Shown here: positions 1-6,419 of the stretch, one piece after another
How positions within the stretch are numbered: the stretch's first letter is position 1
How the letters are laid out: each line of letters opens with the position of its first letter
Assembly: GCA_964353455.1 (NCBI GenBank)
Contig: CAYGWP010000591.1
Span: 1-13,176, forward strand
Origin: CAYGWP01 sp964353455
GTDB lineage: Bacteria; Planctomycetota; Phycisphaerae; FEN-1346
Reading direction: 5' to 3'
DNA: 13,176 nt
The notes under the pieces: generated by a model
What the model was told of the DNA's origin: nothing
Databases searched by the model: none
Seen by the model: the letters and a program-made list of their open reading frames with translations, nothing else
Translations under genes and position numbers: made by a program

Positions 1-1
1 C

Positions 2-94
2 GAACCGGGCTGGATCACGATCTGGCGAGGATGGCAGTTCCTGCTCCCCATGGTTGAGGGCTTCGACCTTGCCCGGGGAGAAAGATGTGGCTAA
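2..94 (+). CDS. C-terminal fragment of a possible transposase (5' end outside window)
   Basis: Frame 2 is open from the left edge to TAA at 92-94 and gives 30 residues, including GWITIWRGWQFLLPMVEGF and LARGE. The Trp-Arg-Gly-Trp then hydrophobic-Val-Glu-Gly-Phe-x-Leu-Ala pattern resembles the C-terminal tail of IS4-type transposases as I remember them; this is recall, not an alignment. The other two forward frames give less protein-like sequence. Just downstream lie strong hairpins and a cassette-like gene, so a mobile remnant fits the context. It could equally be the end of an unrelated gene. Confidence 0.33.
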   Translation, partial: EPGWITIWRGWQFLLPMVEGFDLARGERCG

Positions 95-140
95 TGACAA
101 GGCCTTTGGCCCCGGCATTTGGGGGTGAGAAACGCATTTT

Positions 141-189
141 CTTTTCCCCCGCCGTGGCCCGCCTGCGGCGGGCCACGGCGGGGGAAAAG
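141..189. repeat. Perfect long hairpin, 23-bp arms, 3-nt loop
   Basis: Arms 141-163 and 167-189 are exact reverse complements around the loop TGC (164-166). Both arm ends are A/T (CTTTT / AAAAG) and the core is GC-rich. In either direction a transcript would form a very stable stem followed by a weak A/U run, so it could work as a bidirectional terminator after the upstream fragment. It could also be a palindromic mobile repeat. Confidence 0.9.
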
Positions 190-220
190 AGGAGAAGGAT
201 AGGGCGCGGCCGCCTTGTCA

Positions 221-281
221 CCCCGGCCCAAAGGGCCGGGGCTACACCCGCCTTCGGCGGGCAAAGGCCCATGAATGGGCC
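221..281. repeat. Three consecutive short hairpins
   Basis: Three perfect stem-loops follow one another: 221-229/233-241 (9 bp), 247-252/256-261 (6 bp, TTC loop) and 266-272/275-281 (7 bp). No coding frame with protein-like composition covers them. Together with the 141-189 hairpin they fill most of the gene-free stretch. I see nothing else supportable in 282-503 except a weak GTTATAC at 418-424. Confidence 0.75.
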
Positions 282-503
282 TGACAGCCACTGCCACGAT
301 CCGCGGCCACACCCGGTTCAACCGTGGTGTCAGAACGTATTGGCAAAGGCCGAATTGGCGATGTACACTTCCAGGCGCCAAACAGGGCTGAGTTCCAGGC
401 AGATGGATTGATGGCGTGTTATACGGACAGGAAGCCACAGTTGCCGTGCAGCTCACCCGTCGCTCCGCTCAATCGCGGCCTTAGCCAGCCCAGAAAGGAA
501 CGA

Positions 504-1016
504 ATGGCGATTAGATTCAGCGTGATCCAAACGACGATGAGTCCGCTATGGGACTATGGCTGGTTCGATTGCACGCGGTTCAACGTCGAAGGTCCACTTG
601 GCGAACGTCAAGACTGGCGCCATCTCCTTGAGGAATTCTTACGGGATCCGATCTCGCAACGGTCGTTCTGCGATCAGGGCCCCTGGGGGGAATCCGTTCA
701 GCGCCACGGTCCGTTCCTGCGCGAGAGGCTTGTCGCTGATTGGTTGCGGCAACTTCCTCCGCGTGAGTTGGCGCACAGAGTGCAGGTCGCCCTCGACGAT
801 CCCGAATTCACGGAACCACCATCACGGGAGCAGCGGATGCCGGTCCAATCTTGGGTCGATGCGATCACGGCGCGTGGTGATACCGCGTTCGTCCTGGAGG
901 CCCCCGATCAACCTGGCGTTCGCGTCCATTGGGACGTGTGGAACGTGTACCATGAGTTCGTCTGCCTCAGTCCCGATCGGGAAGAACTCACAGTCGCCGT
1001 CATCGGGTATGACTAG
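504..1016 (+). CDS. Unrecognised 170-aa protein, possible integron cassette gene
   Basis: I do not recognise a family. The frame opens at 324, but the start at ATG 504 is preferred because AAAGGA lies 4 nt upstream, and the translation becomes protein-like only there (MAIRFSVIQTTMSPLWDYGW). The product is soluble, with no signal peptide or membrane segment. It is rich in Trp, Arg, Asp and Glu, with an acidic C-terminus ending VAVIGYD and a central amphipathic stretch (RERLVADWLRQLPP). Size and composition recall small immunity-type or orphan cassette proteins, but this is only an impression. The stop is 9 nt before an attC-like site in the orientation expected for a gene cassette. The alternative ORF in the next frame (556-1068) is Ser/Arg-rich and looks like a shadow. 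Confidence 0.6.
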   Translation: MAIRFSVIQTTMSPLWDYGWFDCTRFNVEGPLGERQDWRHLLEEFLRDPISQRSFCDQGPWGESVQRHGPFLRERLVADWLRQLPPRELAHRVQVALDDPEFTEPPSREQRMPVQSWVDAITARGDTAFVLEAPDQPGVRVHWDVWNVYHEFVCLSPDREELTVAVIGYD

Positions 1017-1025
1017 AAGAAGCCT

Positions 1026-1085
1026 GGCTAACAGGCCGGTGCAACGGCCGGCGTTCCGCCGCCGCTGATCGGCAACGCGTTAGGC
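1026..1085 (+). mobile_element. Putative integron attC recombination site (60 bp)
   Basis: The right end is GTTAGGC (1079-1085), matching the R' consensus GTTRRRY. The left end is GGCTAAC (1026-1032), 6 of 7 to its complement, and CTAAC pairs with GTTAG. The interior folds as attC sites do. CCGGT (1036-1040) pairs with ATCGG (1068-1072), CA with TG, CGGC (1045-1048) with GCCG (1061-1064), and GGCG (1050-1053) with CGCC (1057-1060). Bases G1041 and C1049 bulge out of one strand, A1044 faces C1065, and a TTC loop closes the hairpin. Unpaired spacers (AGG; CAACGC) separate the two stems. Paired outer boxes, a spacer and one-sided extrahelical bases are attC hallmarks. No integrase gene or second clear attC is in the window. 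Confidence 0.62.
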
Positions 1086-1188
1086 GCATTCCTTGTCAAT
1101 CCGTACTTGCCCTCAGTCCAAGCGCCGGCACGGGCGGCTGACGATGGCCGCGTAGGACATGCCGCTCGCGCTTGGCCGCGTGATGGTC

Positions 1189-1217
1189 TTGTTCCCCCTG
1201 CCCCGTCGGCTTATAAT
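1189..1217 (+). promoter_or_regulatory. Sigma70-type promoter candidate for the oxidoreductase operon
   Basis: A perfect TATAAT (1212-1217) is preceded by TTGTTC (1189-1194) with exactly 17 bp between. The -35 matches only 3 of 6 consensus bases. It lies about 46 bp upstream of the chosen ATG at 1263, so a short 5' leader is expected. Confidence 0.5.
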
Positions 1218-1262
1218 CGCCGCGTTCCACGGGATCGCATACTGGTGATGAGAGGGTTCACA

Positions 1263-2300
1263 ATGGCAAATCCGATTCGTATCGGTCTCGTCGGCCTCGG
1301 CCGCGCGGGCTGGGGCATGCACTGCCAGGAACTCAAAGGGAAGGAAGATATGTTCCGTTTCGTTGCCGCATGCGACCCGATCGCCGAGCGGCGCGAGCGC
1401 ATGGCCCAGACGTACGGATGCAGGACCTACGAGCGGGTAGAGGACCTGGCGGCCGACCCGCAGGTCGAGATGGTCTCGGTGGCCACGCGGAGCGTTGACC
1501 ACTACGCCCACGCGCGGCTGGCCCTGGCGGCGGGCAAGCACGTCTTTCTCGAGAAGCCGATGTGCGCCACGTATGATGAGGCGAAGCGGCTGGTGGCGCT
1601 GGCGAAGAAGTCGAAAGGGAAACTTTATGTCCGCCACAACCGGCGGAACGAGCCGGCGTTCCTCCACATCCGCGAAATCATGGCCTCCGGAATCCTGGGG
1701 GATGTCTTCGAGGTGAAACTCGCCCGGGTCAGTTTCGGCCGGCGAGACGATTGGCAGACCCTTATGCAGTTCGCCGGCGGGATGATCCTGAACTGGGGGC
1801 CGCACATCGTGGACCACGCCCTGCGGATGCTCGATGCGCCGGTCGCGGACGTCTGGAGCGACCTTAAGCGCGTGGCGGCCGTCGGCGACGCCGAGGACCA
1901 CCTGAAGATCGTCCTTCGCGGCACGAATGGGCGGGTGGTCGATATGGAGATCAGCGGCGGGGCCGCCATCAAGGCCCCCGTGTACCTCATCTGGGGGACA
2001 CGCGGCGGCCTGGTCTGCCACGATGAGAAGACGATCACGCTTAAATATCTCGATCCCAAGCATAAGTTGCCGCGGCGCAGGCCGAACGCGGGCGACCCCG
2101 GCGCATCCTTCGGCACGCCCGAGGAACTCCCCTGGATCGAGAAGTCCGTCCCCGTCGATCCCGCGCGGGCGTGGGACATCTGGGACGAACTCTACAAGGC
2201 CGTCCGCAGGGGCGGCCGGTTCCCGATCACCCTCGGCGAGGCGCTTGAGGTGATGCGCATCATCTCGATCGCCAAGAAGGGCACGCAGTTTGAACCTTGA
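1263..2300 (+). CDS. Gfo/Idh/MocA family NAD(P)-dependent oxidoreductase
   Basis: A 345-aa cytoplasmic dehydrogenase of the family that oxidises or reduces sugars, inositols and related polyols. The N-terminal Rossmann domain begins IRIGLVGLGRAGWG (GxGxxG at residues 11-16), and the family EKP motif is E97-K98-P99. The C-terminal alpha/beta domain carries GGMILNWGPHIVDH, with H181 and D184 at the usual substrate/catalytic positions. The length is normal for the family. ATG 1263 was chosen because GAGAGGG lies 6 nt upstream and the Rossmann strand follows at once; an in-frame ATG at 1248 would add five residues. The last 11 nt overlap the permease gene if that starts at TTG 2290, suggesting co-transcription. 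Its substrate cannot be deduced here. Confidence 0.93.
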   Translation: MANPIRIGLVGLGRAGWGMHCQELKGKEDMFRFVAACDPIAERRERMAQTYGCRTYERVEDLAADPQVEMVSVATRSVDHYAHARLALAAGKHVFLEKPMCATYDEAKRLVALAKKSKGKLYVRHNRRNEPAFLHIREIMASGILGDVFEVKLARVSFGRRDDWQTLMQFAGGMILNWGPHIVDHALRMLDAPVADVWSDLKRVAAVGDAEDHLKIVLRGTNGRVVDMEISGGAAIKAPVYLIWGTRGGLVCHDEKTITLKYLDPKHKLPRRRPNAGDPGASFGTPEELPWIEKSVPVDPARAWDIWDELYKAVRRGGRFPITLGEALEVMRIISIAKKGTQFEP

Positions 2301-3390
2301 ACTTATGTTGCCCTTGGCAAACATCCTGACCCGAAAGGTCCGCACGGCCATCACGGTGATGGCGGTGGGCGTGGGGGTTGCGCTGTTCCTGGTGCTCGTG
2401 GGCCTGACGAGCATGCTGCGCGAGATCGCCGACCGCACGGCCAACGTCGATGCCCACATCATGGTCACGCCCTCATCGGTCCAGGTGCTGATGGGCGGCG
2501 GCCTGCCGGCCGACTCGACCGAGGCGAAGTTGCGGCAGATACCGGGCGTCGTCAACGTCGTGCCGGTCCTCTGCTGGCCGGTGCGGATGGCCGGCCGCAA
2601 CCAGAACGTCTATGGAATCCGTCCGGGCGACTGGCCGCACTTCGCGCGCGGCGAGGGCCGGATCCTCGACGGCCGCCCGGTCCTGGGCGGATACGAGATG
2701 GTCATCGACTCCCGCCTGGCCGCGGCGGGCGGATACGGCGTCGGCCAGACCGTGGATGCGTGGGGCCGCAAGTTCCAGGTCGTCGGCATCGTCCGCGAGG
2801 GCGTCGCGGGGCGGGTCTTCGTCCCGATCGACACGCTCAACGAATGCCAGGAATACGCCGCCCGCCGGGCCACGTTCTTCTACGTGCAGGCCGACGGCCC
2901 GGCCAGCATCGGCCCCATCCGCGAGGCCGTGGCCGACCAGATGAAACTCAACGCATTTACGCTTGCTGAATACTATAATGTGCTGATGCAGACGTTCGCC
3001 GACATGCCGCTCGTGATCGGCGCGGTCGTCTTCGTCGCGGGGTTCGTCTGCTTCCTCGTGGTGCTGCTGACGGTCTATACGATGGTGCTGGAGCGGACGC
3101 GGGAGATCGGCATCCTGCGTGGGATCGGGGCCTCCCGCTTGCAGGTGTTCGGCCTCGTGATGGCCGAGGCGGGACTCATCTCGGCGGGCGGCATCGCCGC
3201 CGGGTTCCTCATGACGTGGGGCGCCAGGGCGCTCATCCTCGACCTTCAGCCGCTATGGACCATCGACATCCCGCCCGTGCGGTTCCTGTACGCCGCCGCC
3301 CTGGCGGTCGTCGGAACGTTCCTCGGTGCGCTGCACCCGGCGCTCAGGGCCGCAAGGCAGGACCCCGTTGAAAGCCTGAGATATGAGTAA
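2290..3390 (+). CDS. ABC transporter permease, FtsX/MacB (LolC/E-like) type
   Basis: A 366-aa inner-membrane permease. Order: an N-terminal membrane segment at about residues 18-40 (ITVMAVGVGVALFLVLVGL), a roughly 190-residue extracytoplasmic MacB-like domain, then three membrane segments in the C-terminal third. The first of these includes VVFVAGFVCFLVVLLTVYT, followed by the coupling segment LERTREIGILRGIGASR. The tail PALRAARQDPVESLRYE is typical of the family. The start is either TTG 2290 (AAGGG about 8 nt upstream, overlapping the previous stop) or ATG 2305 (no clear Shine-Dalgarno). The partner ATPase lies 157 bp downstream. MacB/LolCDE-type transporters use ATP to extract or move lipoproteins, lipids or peptides at the outer face of the inner membrane; a lipid or lipoprotein role here is inferred from the LolA-like gene nearby. 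Confidence 0.92.
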   Translation: MNLELMLPLANILTRKVRTAITVMAVGVGVALFLVLVGLTSMLREIADRTANVDAHIMVTPSSVQVLMGGGLPADSTEAKLRQIPGVVNVVPVLCWPVRMAGRNQNVYGIRPGDWPHFARGEGRILDGRPVLGGYEMVIDSRLAAAGGYGVGQTVDAWGRKFQVVGIVREGVAGRVFVPIDTLNECQEYAARRATFFYVQADGPASIGPIREAVADQMKLNAFTLAEYYNVLMQTFADMPLVIGAVVFVAGFVCFLVVLLTVYTMVLERTREIGILRGIGASRLQVFGLVMAEAGLISAGGIAAGFLMTWGARALILDLQPLWTIDIPPVRFLYAAALAVVGTFLGALHPALRAARQDPVESLRYE

Positions 3391-3421
3391 TCATAAATCG
3401 AGCCGCGACCGTACCTATATT

Positions 3422-3449
3422 GCGCGGCGGGTCTCCCGACCCGCCGCGC
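3422..3449. repeat. Intergenic palindrome, family P (copy 1)
   Basis: Perfect 12-bp arms GCGCGGCGGGTC / GACCCGCCGCGC around the loop TCCC. The same arms recur at 7615-7642, with degenerate copies at 3495-3522 and 8827-8854. It lies 31 bp after the permease stop and lacks a T-run, so a dispersed REP-like element is more likely than a classical terminator. Confidence 0.85.
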
Positions 3450-3494
3450 CGCCCCCGCGGAGCAGCGATTCGCGACGCGAATGACCGGCAATCC

Positions 3495-3522
3495 GCACGG
3501 CGGTTCGGGAGAACCGCCGCGC
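3495..3522. repeat. Intergenic palindrome, family P (copy 2)
   Basis: Inner arms 3498-3506 / 3511-3519 pair perfectly around GGGA. With one A/C mismatch the stem extends to 12 bp (3495-3522). The core has TTC/GAA where copy 1 has GTC/GAC, a compensated change that keeps the pairing. It is followed by CAAAACG and ends 25 bp before the ATPase start. Confidence 0.75.
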
Positions 3523-3547
3523 AAAACGTAACCAGGCGAGCCAGGCT

Positions 3548-4213
3548 ATGGCGCCGCTAATCGAAACCCGCGGGCTGACGAAGGTCTATCGCGCCGACGG
3601 CGTCGCCACGCCGGCCCTGAGGGGCGTTGACCTGGCCGTCGCCGGCGGCGAGTTCGTCTCCATCATGGGCCCGAGCGGCTGCGGCAAGAGCACCCTCCTC
3701 TACCTCCTGGGCCTCCTCGACACGCCGACCGAGGGCACGGTGGTGCTGGCGGGGACGGACACGCGCGGGCTGGCCGACGGCGGGCGGACTCGCATGAGGC
3801 GCGAGCACATCGGCTTCGTGTTCCAGCGCTTCAACCTCCTTGGGGCGATCTCGGCCGAGGAAAACGTGGCCCTCGCCCTCAAACTCCGCGGAAGGCCGGT
3901 GGGCGATGCGCCGCGCGAGATTCTGGCGGCGGTCGGCCTCGAAGAGAAACGCCGCCGCCGCCCCAACGCCCTCAGCATCGGCGAGCAGCAGCGCGTCGCC
4001 ATCGCTCGGGCCCTGGTCACCCGCCCGGCCGTGCTCCTGGCGGACGAGCCGACCGGCAACCTCGATTCCGAGGCGTCCGAGAAGGTCCTCGACCTCATCG
4101 GCGGGTTCCACCGCGAACTCGGGCAGACGATCGTCCTCATCACACACAACGAACAGGTGGCGGCGCGGGCCGACCGCCTCGTCAGGATGCGCGATGGCCG
4201 ACTCGTCACCTGA
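3548..4213 (+). CDS. ABC transporter ATP-binding protein, LolD/MacB type
   Basis: A 221-aa cytoplasmic ATPase that energises the FtsX/MacB-type permease. All motifs are visible: Walker A GPSGCGKST (41-49), Q-loop Q93 in FVFQRFNLL, signature LSIGEQQRV (142-150), Walker B VLLADEPTGNLD (163 onward) and switch histidine H200 in LITHN. Length and the FNLL and EPTGNLD segments are typical of the LolD/MacB/FtsE group. The signature has Ile and Glu where LSGGQ is usual; Gly145 is retained, so activity is expected. ATG 3548 gives the standard N-terminus. It is separated from the permease by two palindromic repeats rather than overlapping it, but direction and family match, so one operon is likely. Confidence 0.94.
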   Translation: MAPLIETRGLTKVYRADGVATPALRGVDLAVAGGEFVSIMGPSGCGKSTLLYLLGLLDTPTEGTVVLAGTDTRGLADGGRTRMRREHIGFVFQRFNLLGAISAEENVALALKLRGRPVGDAPREILAAVGLEEKRRRRPNALSIGEQQRVAIARALVTRPAVLLADEPTGNLDSEASEKVLDLIGGFHRELGQTIVLITHNEQVAARADRLVRMRDGRLVT

Positions 4214-4230
4214 ACAGCGGCTCAGATCAT

Positions 4231-4294
4231 GTGGCACGCCCGCCCCCGGGCGTGTCGGCAGCGCGGCCCCCACAGCCGAGGGCGGCTGTGCCAC
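4231..4294. repeat. Cruciform-like repeat with two inner hairpins
   Basis: Outer arms GTGGCAC (4231-4237) and GTGCCAC (4288-4294) enclose hairpins 4235-4241/4248-4254 and 4271-4278/4283-4290 (loop AGGG). The outer and inner arms overlap, so three-way-junction and two-hairpin folds compete. Read as protein, the element gives AQPPSAV in one direction and TAEGGCAT in the other, strings I associate from memory with spurious ORFs in planctomycete genomes. The ribosome-binding region of the next gene begins immediately after it. Confidence 0.7.
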
Positions 4295-4304
4295 AGGTGA
4301 AGAG

Positions 4305-5003
4305 GTGGAACTGCGCCTTGAGCGGCATGAGCCGCTCTCTTTCCGGGCGTGGTTCTACCCGTTCATCGGGCTGCTGGCGGTGCTCGCGGCGATACGGTTT
4401 GCGTACGGCGACATGAGCCGCGCGGCCGTCCTGGCGGGCTTGTTCGCGTACCTGAGCCTCGCGTGCACGTTCTGCCCGCTGCCGACGACGTGGCTGATCA
4501 TCTGGGCGGCGGCCCCGGCGGAGGGGCTCGGCCTCGGCGTTCACCCGCTGGTTGTTGCGACGGGCGGCGCAGTGGCAACCGCCATCGCCAACATGCACGA
4601 TTATTATCTACTTACATTCCTCTATAGATACAAGCCGGTCCGCCGAATCCGCGCGACGGCCCTCTACCGGCGGGTTGCGGCGTGGTACGCCCGCGCCCCG
4701 TTCGCTACGCTGGCGGCCGCCTCGTTCCTGCCGATACCGGTGGATTTTGTGCGGCTGCTGGCGATCAGCGAAGGGTACAATCGTGGCAAGTTCGCCCTGG
4801 GGTCGCTCGTCGGAAGGTGGCCGCGATACCTTGTGTTCGCGGTGGCGGCCGACCAGTTCAAGTTGGGCTGGCAGTGGGTCCTGGGGATCGCCGGGGCGAC
4901 GGTGGTGCTTGGCCTGTGGCGCGGCCTGCCGCCGATTGTTCGCTGGATTGGCGCGAAGATCCGCCGGGCCCCGAACGTCAATAATCAGGAGCCGCCCACA
5001 TAG
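4305..5003 (+). CDS. VTT/DedA-like integral membrane protein
   Basis: About 232 aa with several hydrophobic segments: WFYPFIGLLAVLAAIRF near the N-terminus, VLAGLFAYLSLACTF, a middle segment VVATGGAVATAIANM, FATLAAASFLPIPVDFVRLL, and a final VLGIAGATVVLGLW. The pattern ASFLPIPVDFVRLLAISEGY then GSLVGRWPRYL resembles the VTT (SNARE-associated/DedA) region, a family linked to lipid scrambling and envelope homeostasis. GTG 4305 is taken as start because the frame upstream is a shadow of the ATPase gene and a repeat; AGGTGA lies 4 nt before it. Start choice is uncertain, and an ATG at about 4412 would lose the first helix. It sits between the ABC genes and the LolA-like gene. The tail is polar and Pro-rich. 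Confidence 0.78.
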   Translation: MELRLERHEPLSFRAWFYPFIGLLAVLAAIRFAYGDMSRAAVLAGLFAYLSLACTFCPLPTTWLIIWAAAPAEGLGLGVHPLVVATGGAVATAIANMHDYYLLTFLYRYKPVRRIRATALYRRVAAWYARAPFATLAAASFLPIPVDFVRLLAISEGYNRGKFALGSLVGRWPRYLVFAVAADQFKLGWQWVLGIAGATVVLGLWRGLPPIVRWIGAKIRRAPNVNNQEPPT

Positions 5004-5010
5004 GGTATTG

Positions 5011-5032
5011 GCGCGGCCCGTACGGGCCGCGC
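5011..5032. repeat. Perfect 22-bp palindrome
   Basis: The two 11-base halves GCGCGGCCCGT and ACGGGCCGCGC are exact reverse complements with no loop. It lies 7 bp after the VTT-like gene stop. The flanks (TATTG before, AAAGACG after) resemble those of the family P palindromes, which suggests a related intergenic element. Confidence 0.8.
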
Positions 5033-5054
5033 AAAGACGTGAGGTAATGCCGAC

Positions 5055-5825
5055 ATGCCAAAAGCAACGTTTCTGGTCGCCGCCGTGCTTATCGCCCTTG
5101 TCGCCGCCTCGGCCCCGGCGGCCGAGCCGGCGGCGCCGGCGGCGCCGCCAGCGCCTCCGGCCGAGGCCCCCGCCCTCGCGCCCGAAGCGGCAGAGGTCCT
5201 CGACAAGATGGATGCCGTCGGCAAGGACCTGCGGAGCGTCCGCGCCAAGTTCGACTACGAACTCAACCAGACGCTCTACAGCGACATCAAGAAACGCAAG
5301 GGAGACCTCCTGTACCAGGCGCCCAACATGCTGCGCTTTGAGTTCACCGACAAGCCGCAGGAGACGTTCGTCTTCGACGGGCGGGTCCTCTACCACAGGA
5401 AGGAACCGACGAAGCAACTCATCGTGTGGGAACTGCGCCTCCCCAGCGAGCCGCCGGTCGAATCGCTCTCGCTCGGGAAGACGCCGTTTCCCCTGCCCTT
5501 CGGCCAGAAGAAGGAGACGGTCCTCAAGTTCTTCAATGTGACCCGCGATGCGAAGGAAGAGGCGGCCGATCCGGAGAAGCGCGCGGTCCTCGTTCTCGTC
5601 CCGAAGAAGGACACCGACCTTGCCCGCGATTATGCGAAGGTCCTTCTCTGGGTGGACGCGAAGACATGGCTGGCGACGCGTGCGCGGCTCTTCGACACGA
5701 GCGAGAACGTCACGACCGTCGATTTCCATCACATCGAGACGAATAAAGACATCGACCCGAAGTCCTTCGCCAAACCCTCCGTGCCGCAGGACTGGGAAGT
5801 GATGATGCATCCGAAGGAAAAGTAG
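5055..5825 (+). CDS. LolA-like outer-membrane lipoprotein carrier family protein
   Basis: A 256-aa exported protein. Residues 1-22 form a signal peptide (MPKATFLVAAVLIALVAAS, cleavage near APAAEP), followed by an Ala/Pro linker to about residue 46. The rest fits the LolA fold: a helix (EVLDKMDAVGKDLRSVRAKF), then beta strands with the typical sequence GDLLYQAPNMLRFEF, followed by FVFDGRVLYHRK and a late LLWVDAKTWLATRARLFD. LolA carries lipoproteins across the periplasm from an FtsX-type ABC transporter to the outer membrane. In planctomycetes, relatives of uncertain cargo are common. GAGGT lies 9 nt before ATG 5055. Gene order after permease, ATPase and VTT-like protein supports a shared envelope function. 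No lipobox is present. Confidence 0.85.
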   Translation: MPKATFLVAAVLIALVAASAPAAEPAAPAAPPAPPAEAPALAPEAAEVLDKMDAVGKDLRSVRAKFDYELNQTLYSDIKKRKGDLLYQAPNMLRFEFTDKPQETFVFDGRVLYHRKEPTKQLIVWELRLPSEPPVESLSLGKTPFPLPFGQKKETVLKFFNVTRDAKEEAADPEKRAVLVLVPKKDTDLARDYAKVLLWVDAKTWLATRARLFDTSENVTTVDFHHIETNKDIDPKSFAKPSVPQDWEVMMHPKEK

Positions 5826-5852
5826 CGCGGAGTGCGGAACTCGGAGTGCGGA
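5825..5852. repeat. Heptanucleotide repeat (GTGCGGA)n, 4 units
   Basis: Four 7-bp units (GCGCGGA, GTGCGGA, ACTCGGA, GTGCGGA) begin in the last base of the LolA-like stop codon. The same heptamer family recurs at 8265-8297. Confidence 0.75.
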
Positions 5853-5886
5853 GCGAACAACAACAGCAGCAACTCGGCTGCTATTC

Positions 5887-6023
5887 TGTCATTTCGAGCG
5901 AGCGAAGCGAGTCGAGAAATCCCGCCGTGCTTCGCACCGGCGAAGCCGTGCGACCGGCGAACGGCAACGACCACGGCCCGCCTGACGGACTGGCGGGACT
6001 CGCTTCGCTCGCCCGGAATGACA
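5887..6023. repeat. Inverted pair of dispersed 'TGTCATT-CGAGCGAAGCGAG' repeats
   Basis: A 16-bp core at 5898-5913 is the exact reverse complement of 5997-6012, and the surrounding TGTCATT...CCCGCC sequence is also mirrored. Read as protein, the arms give FRASEASRE or SSERSESRNP, strings I know from spurious ORFs caused by a dispersed bacterial repeat. All small ORFs here can therefore be discounted. The 80-bp middle shows no recognisable feature. Confidence 0.8.
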
Positions 6024-6070
6024 ACCCTGCGTGAGGCTGAACATTATTTATGCGGGGATCAGTAAACACG

Positions 6071-6323
6071 TACGCCCCCGAAGGGGGCGTAAAGACAATA
6101 GCCCACGGCGTGCCTGTCCGGCGTAGCCTCGGCGAAGCCGGAAGCCGTGGGTGGGCAATGGCCCACGGGATTTTTTCTGTTTCTTTTGGAACCCCAGCGG
6201 GGCGACAGGAGAGTTTCTGCCGCCCCTACCGGGGCTCACACAAACAAGAAGAAACAAGACTCCTGGCTTCCCGCGTTCCCACGGCTTACGCCGTGGGCTA
6301 TTGCCTTACGCCCCGTACGGGGC
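6071..6323. repeat. Composite block of nested palindromes
   Basis: The block contains a hairpin at 6071-6079/6083-6091, a perfect 16-bp inverted repeat (6096-6111 with 6288-6303, core TAGCCCACGGCGT), CCCC/GGGG motifs near 6192-6235, and a perfect 14-bp palindrome at 6310-6323. No ORF in it looks like protein. It resembles a mosaic of several repetitive elements inserted into one another. Confidence 0.7.
6151..6176 (+). terminator. Possible intrinsic terminator
   Basis: The stem GTGGGC (6151-6156) / GCCCAC (6161-6166) with loop AATG is followed, after four bases, by six T. The stem is short and the gap to the T-run is larger than ideal. It could end transcripts from the oxidoreductase-to-LolA-like gene group about 330 bp upstream. 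Confidence 0.35.
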
Positions 6324-6369
6324 TACCACAAAGAACTGGCGCACACCCGAAATAATCCCGCCCGCCGAT

Positions 6370-6397
6370 TTGACTTTGCGGAAATTTGTGCTATATT
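6370..6397 (+). promoter_or_regulatory. Sigma70-type promoter of the PEP-CTERM gene
   Basis: TTGACT (6370-6375, 5/6) and TATATT (6392-6397, 5/6) are separated by 16 bp. Transcription would begin near 6404, giving a leader of about 165 nt before the ATG at 6570. It is the best promoter match I found in the window. Confidence 0.7.
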
Positions 6398-6419
6398 GCT
6401 GTTGAGGTTGGGGGGTGTG

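Noticed and set aside
418..424. GTTATAC as the upstream boundary of an integron cassette
   Set aside because: It deviates from GTTRRRY, has no matching complementary box upstream, and is 80 bp from the gene; too weak to annotate.
91..456. Minus-strand ORF of 121 aa and overlapping plus-strand ORF at 85-411
   Set aside because: Both translate the hairpin cluster; composition follows the palindromes.
1113..2600. Long minus-strand ORF (495 aa) opposite the oxidoreductase
   Set aside because: It is antisense to a clear Rossmann-fold gene with diagnostic motifs; the translation is Arg/Pro/Asp-rich without any domain. High GC creates such mirror ORFs.
3840..4304. N-terminal extension of the VTT-like frame
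   Set aside because: It lies inside the ATPase gene in another frame and across a palindromic repeat; Ser/Arg-rich and not protein-like.
4608..5810. Minus-strand ORF (400 aa) opposite the VTT-like and LolA-like genes
   Set aside because: It contains a long Arg run from the reverse of the Ala/Pro linker and spans two real genes; no family features.
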